Part shown: positions 61,406 to 64,000 of the stretch, piece after piece
How positions within the stretch are numbered: position 1 is the first letter of the stretch
Layout: each line of letters begins with the position of its first letter
From: Pseudomonadota bacterium
GTDB taxonomy: Bacteria > Pseudomonadota > Alphaproteobacteria > Rhizobiales > Xanthobacteraceae
Assembly (NCBI GenBank): GCA_023435725.1
Contig: JAEYRD010000057.1
Location: forward strand, 58,594-122,593
DNA: 64,000 nucleotides
Reading direction: 5' to 3'
Made by a program: the position numbers and the translations under genes
The notes under the pieces: model-generated
What the model saw: only the letters and a program-made list of their open reading frames with translations
Databases searched by the model: none
Told to the model about the DNA's origin: nothing

Positions 61406-62632
61406 ATGCGCCTCGTTCCGCGAGGACGTGGTTTGCGCGATCCCAACTTGAGGGATCGCCTCTACGAATTGCTGGAGCACGATCCGCTGGCCTATTCGGT
61501 CGGATCGCGCTTCATCCAAATCATCATTGGCGTCATCGTGCTCAACGTCGCCGCGATGATACTCGCCTCGGTGCCGGAGCTCGACGCGCAGTTCGGTGTG
61601 GTGTTCTCGGCGGTCACCATCCTCGCCGTGATCGTGTTCGCGCTGGAATATGTCGCGCGGATGTGGACGGTGGCCGGCCACACGCCGCGCAATGGCTCGC
61701 CGCTCGCCGACCGGCTCGGCTACGCCTTCTCTGCGCTCGGCATCATCGACCTTGCGGCGTTCCTGCCCGCAGCGGTCGTGCTGGTCACCGGCGGGCATGC
61801 AACGCTGGCCGCGCTTGGCGTGCTGCCGTTCTTCAAGCTGGTCCGCTATTCGCCGGCGATGCGCTCGCTGCTTGCTGCCGTGCACGCCGAGCGGCGGGCG
61901 CTGATCGGCTGCATCGTCATCCTGACCGGCGCGGTACTGACCTTCGCGTCGCTGCTCTACGCCGTCGAGCGCGACGTGCAGCCGGACAAGCTCGGCACCA
62001 TCCCGCAGGCAATGTGGTGGGCGATCGTGACGCTCGGCACCGTCGGCTATGGCGACGTCGTGCCGGTGACGCCGCTCGGGAAGATCATCTCCGTGTTCAC
62101 GATCATCGCGGGCTTCGCCATGATCGCGCTGCCCGTCGCGATCATCTCGACCGCCTTTGCCGAGGAGGTGAAGCGGCGCGACTTTGTCGTCACCTGGGGC
62201 ATGTTGGCGCGGGTGCCGCTGTTCTCGCATTTGTCGGCCTCCGAGATCGCCGACATCATGCGGCTGCTCAGGGCCCGCACCGTCGAGCAGGGCGAGATAT
62301 TGGTTCGTCGCGGCGATGCCGCCACGTCGATGTATTTCATCACCGCAGGCGAGGTCGAGATCGCGCTGCCGAGTCAGCAGGTGCGCCTTGCCGACGGCAC
62401 CTTCTTCGGCGAGATCGCGCTGCTGCACAAAACCAAGCGCAGCGGCACGGTGACGGCGATGCGCAAGACGCGCCTCCTGCTGCTCGACGCGCAGGACTTT
62501 CACGCCCTGATCGAGCGCATGCCGACGCTGGCCGCGCACGTCCACCAGACCGCGAAAGCGCGGCTGGAGGAGACCGGCGATCTTGCCGCGGCAGAACTGG
62601 CGCAGGCGGAAAAGGAGAACGGACGCGAATAG
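61406..62632 (+). CDS. Cyclic-nucleotide-gated potassium channel (MloK1-like)
   Basis: 408 residues. Six membrane segments lie in residues ~30-250. The pore helix and selectivity filter read MWWAIVTLGTVGYGDVVP (filter TVGYGD). A cNMP-binding domain follows at ~285-390, with the phosphate-binding cassette GTFFGEIALLHKTKRSGTV. There is no C-linker of normal length, as in Mesorhizobium MloK1. The gene begins 6 bases after alaS. Confidence 0.93.
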   Translation: MRLVPRGRGLRDPNLRDRLYELLEHDPLAYSVGSRFIQIIIGVIVLNVAAMILASVPELDAQFGVVFSAVTILAVIVFALEYVARMWTVAGHTPRNGSPLADRLGYAFSALGIIDLAAFLPAAVVLVTGGHATLAALGVLPFFKLVRYSPAMRSLLAAVHAERRALIGCIVILTGAVLTFASLLYAVERDVQPDKLGTIPQAMWWAIVTLGTVGYGDVVPVTPLGKIISVFTIIAGFAMIALPVAIISTAFAEEVKRRDFVVTWGMLARVPLFSHLSASEIADIMRLLRARTVEQGEILVRRGDAATSMYFITAGEVEIALPSQQVRLADGTFFGEIALLHKTKRSGTVTAMRKTRLLLLDAQDFHALIERMPTLAAHVHQTAKARLEETGDLAAAELAQAEKENGRE

Positions 62633-62641
62633 TCTCGGCCG

Positions 62642-62893
62642 TCAGTCCCGGTCGAGGAAGGGCGCTGCGACCTCGCGCGCCTCCTTACTGGGCACGACCG
62701 GCACGATCTCGAAGGTCATGCCGAAGCCCTGGCAGTTCAAAACCCATTCCTGCAACAGGCAGGCATCGTCGCATTCCATGAGCTGGAAGCAGCGGTTGAG
62801 ACCTTCGGGGAATTTGACGCCCTCGTCGCGCACGCACCGGTAGACCGGAATGGGATCGCGGTCTTTGAAGCGTTCGATCACCATGAAGAGCAT
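62642..62893 (-). CDS. DUF3303-like small protein
   Basis: 83 residues. FMVIERFKDRDPIPVYRCVR, then RCFQLMECDDACLLQEWV and TFEIVPVVPSKEA match DUF3303 as I remember it. The middle segment that normally links the two (about a dozen residues around GLRYVDSW) seems shorter here, between EGL and NRCFQ. Function unknown. It ends 9 bases beyond the channel gene, convergently. Confidence 0.8.
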   Translation of the reverse strand: MLFMVIERFKDRDPIPVYRCVRDEGVKFPEGLNRCFQLMECDDACLLQEWVLNCQGFGMTFEIVPVVPSKEAREVAAPFLDRD

Positions 62894-62940
62894 CGAAGAG
62901 GCCTCCGTGTGCCGGCGGAGCCCGCTTTATAGCGGCTGTC

Positions 62941-63444
62941 TCAACCCTTGCGCAGGAAAACGTATTCGGCCGAGTAGGGCGCGCTTCTGAACTCACCGGC
63001 CTTCTCGCAAGCGCCGTCGAGCTTGCCGCCATGCGTGTTGATGCGCTGGACCGTGGTGACGGGCGTCAGGACGCCGCTGCCGCGGCGGGCGGTGACCTCC
63101 AGCTTCAGCCAGGGGATATCTGCGGCCGTCGCACCCGGCGCATTGCCGGCGGCCTTGGCGGCCACGGCGCTGCCGTCGGCATGCTCCCAGTTCGGCCCGG
63201 CATAGTGCCGGCCGATCGTCTTGCCCTCGGACAGCAGCGTCGCGATCGGTTCGCGGAAAGCCCAGGCGAGCTTGCCGTCAGCGCCGGCCTTGCACTCATA
63301 GACCTGCGCGCCCTCGGCGTGGACGCTGAGCACGACAGTCTCGCCGGGGGCGGCGATGGCCTCAGGAAGCGGGTCGGCGGCCCTGGCTTGCCCAGCCATG
63401 GCCGAGAGCAACAGCAGGCTGGGGACGGCTAGCTTGATGGACAT
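62941..63444 (-). CDS. DUF3455 secreted protein
   Basis: 167 residues from ATG 63444, with GGAG eight bases upstream; the first ATG of the longer frame is at 63468. A signal peptide (LAVPSLLLLSAMAGQARA) precedes LPEAIAAPGETVVLSVHAEG, AQVYECKAG, and AGPNWEHADGSAV. VLTPVTTVQRINTHGG, GACEKAGEF and SAEYVFLRKG close it, as in DUF3455. Function unknown; secreted to the periplasm. Confidence 0.88.
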   Translation of the reverse strand: MSIKLAVPSLLLLSAMAGQARAADPLPEAIAAPGETVVLSVHAEGAQVYECKAGADGKLAWAFREPIATLLSEGKTIGRHYAGPNWEHADGSAVAAKAAGNAPGATAADIPWLKLEVTARRGSGVLTPVTTVQRINTHGGKLDGACEKAGEFRSAPYSAEYVFLRKG

Positions 63445-63473
63445 GGTCGCATCTCCGCGCAAGGTCACAAAAA

Positions 63474-63499
63474 ACGGGCCGCGCTGTTGCGCGGCCCGT
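63474..63499 (-). terminator. Intrinsic terminator of icd
   Basis: ACGGGCCGCGC pairs perfectly with GCGCGGCCCGT around TGTT. Read on the minus strand it is followed by TTTTTTG, 42 bases after the icd stop. Confidence 0.85.
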
Positions 63500-63540
63500 G
63501 ATGATGTCCGACCCAGTCGGGCGAAATTGCGGTTGGCAGC

Positions 63541-64000
63541 TTAGGCCGCCAGCGCCTTCGTCAGGTTCTCTGCGACCTTGTCGAGGAAGCCGGTGGTCGA
63601 GAGCCAGCGCTGGTCGGCGCCGACCAGGAGCGCGAGGTCCTTGGTCATGTAGCCGGCCTCGACGGTGTCGACGCAGACCTTCTCGAGGGTGTTTGCGAAC
63701 TTGGCGAGTTCCGTATTGTTGTCGAGCTTGGCGCGGTGCGACAGGCCGCGGGTCCAGGCGAAGATCGACGCGATCGAGTTGGTCGAGGTCTCCTTGCCCT
63801 TCTGGTGCTCGCGATAGTGGCGGGTCACCGTGCCGTGGGCGGCTTCGGCTTCCACGGTCTTGCGGGCCGGGGTGAGCGCCACCGAGGTCATCAGGCCGAG
63901 CGAGCCGTAGCCCTGCGCGACCGTGTCGGACTGCACGTCGCCGTCGTAGTTCTTACAGGCCCAGACATAGCCGCCGGACCACTTCAGCGCCGAGGCCACC
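63541..64000 (-). CDS. icd: NADP-dependent isocitrate dehydrogenase, C-terminal part (cut by window end)
   Basis: About the last 153 residues of the eukaryote-type homodimeric NADP-IDH used by alphaproteobacteria. WACKNYDGDVQSDTVAQGYG carries metal-binding Asp residues, then GSLGLMTSVA, EAEAAHGTVTRHYREHQKG (the NADP-binding loop), and STNSIASIFAWTRGL. It converts isocitrate to 2-oxoglutarate in the TCA cycle. The N-terminus lies beyond the window. Confidence 0.97.
   Translation of the reverse strand, partial: VASALKWSGGYVWACKNYDGDVQSDTVAQGYGSLGLMTSVALTPARKTVEAEAAHGTVTRHYREHQKGKETSTNSIASIFAWTRGLSHRAKLDNNTELAKFANTLEKVCVDTVEAGYMTKDLALLVGADQRWLSTTGFLDKVAENLTKALAA

Overview
The window looks like chromosomal DNA of a Bradyrhizobium-type alphaproteobacterium (Rhizobiales). 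The evidence is high-GC coding DNA in tightly overlapping operons, an alphaproteobacterial SOS box (GAAC-N7-GAAC) in front of recA, the order recA / gcvPHT / alaS / icd, a MloK1-like channel, and several small proteins that I recall from Bradyrhizobium. All assignments come from reading the sequence; nothing was searched.

Region 1 (1-4650): two tandem choline/ethanolamine-kinase-like phosphotransferases (the first cut by the window edge), an inositol-monophosphatase-family phosphatase, and ethanolamine ammonia-lyase EutB and EutC. A convergent MarR regulator follows. No microcompartment or EutA gene is visible.

Region 2 (4870-17600): a nitrogen-scavenging island on the + strand. It holds an AmiC-like ligand-binding protein without signal peptide, a five-gene urea/amide-type ABC transporter (Tat-exported receptor, two permeases, UrtD- and UrtE-type ATPases), an amidase, a small ABM-domain protein, and a complete urease set ureE-F-AB-C-G-D. 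The gamma and beta urease subunits are fused. The alpha subunit is divergent but keeps every catalytic residue. The likely flow is uptake of an amide or ureide, amidase cleavage, then urease release of ammonia.

Region 3 (17866-33316): a furan catabolic cluster matching the hmf genes of Cupriavidus basilensis. It has a Bug-type receptor, LysR and AraC regulators, UbiX/UbiD-type decarboxylase (HmfG/HmfF), furoyl-CoA dehydrogenase (HmfABC), furoyl-CoA synthetase (HmfD), 2-oxoglutaroyl-CoA hydrolase (HmfE), an MFS transporter and a GMC-type HMF/furfural oxidase (HmfH). Together they would take 5-hydroxymethylfurfural, furandicarboxylate or furoate to 2-oxoglutarate.

Region 4 (33500-46300): housekeeping and accessory genes. 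These include an XRE regulator with its own palindrome, a DsbA/FrnE protein, a GNAT protein, ccoG behind a persulfide-sensor-type ArsR regulator, YeeE/YedE sulfur transporters, thioesterases, an AdaA-like regulator, a PQQ dehydrogenase, an HdeA-like protein and several small secreted or lipoproteins.

Region 5 (46300-51300): a gene-poor, repeat-rich stretch with short hypotheticals and small membrane proteins. It carries a tandem pair of minus-strand terminator-bearing elements (candidate small RNAs), a second duplicated terminator-bearing element, and a 50-base direct repeat whose second copy abuts the recA operator.

Region 6 (51300-64000): recA, a DUF1835-like gene preceded by a truncated relative, gcvP-gcvH-gcvT under a tandem glycine riboswitch, alaS, a cyclic-nucleotide-gated channel, two small genes, and the 3' part of icd.
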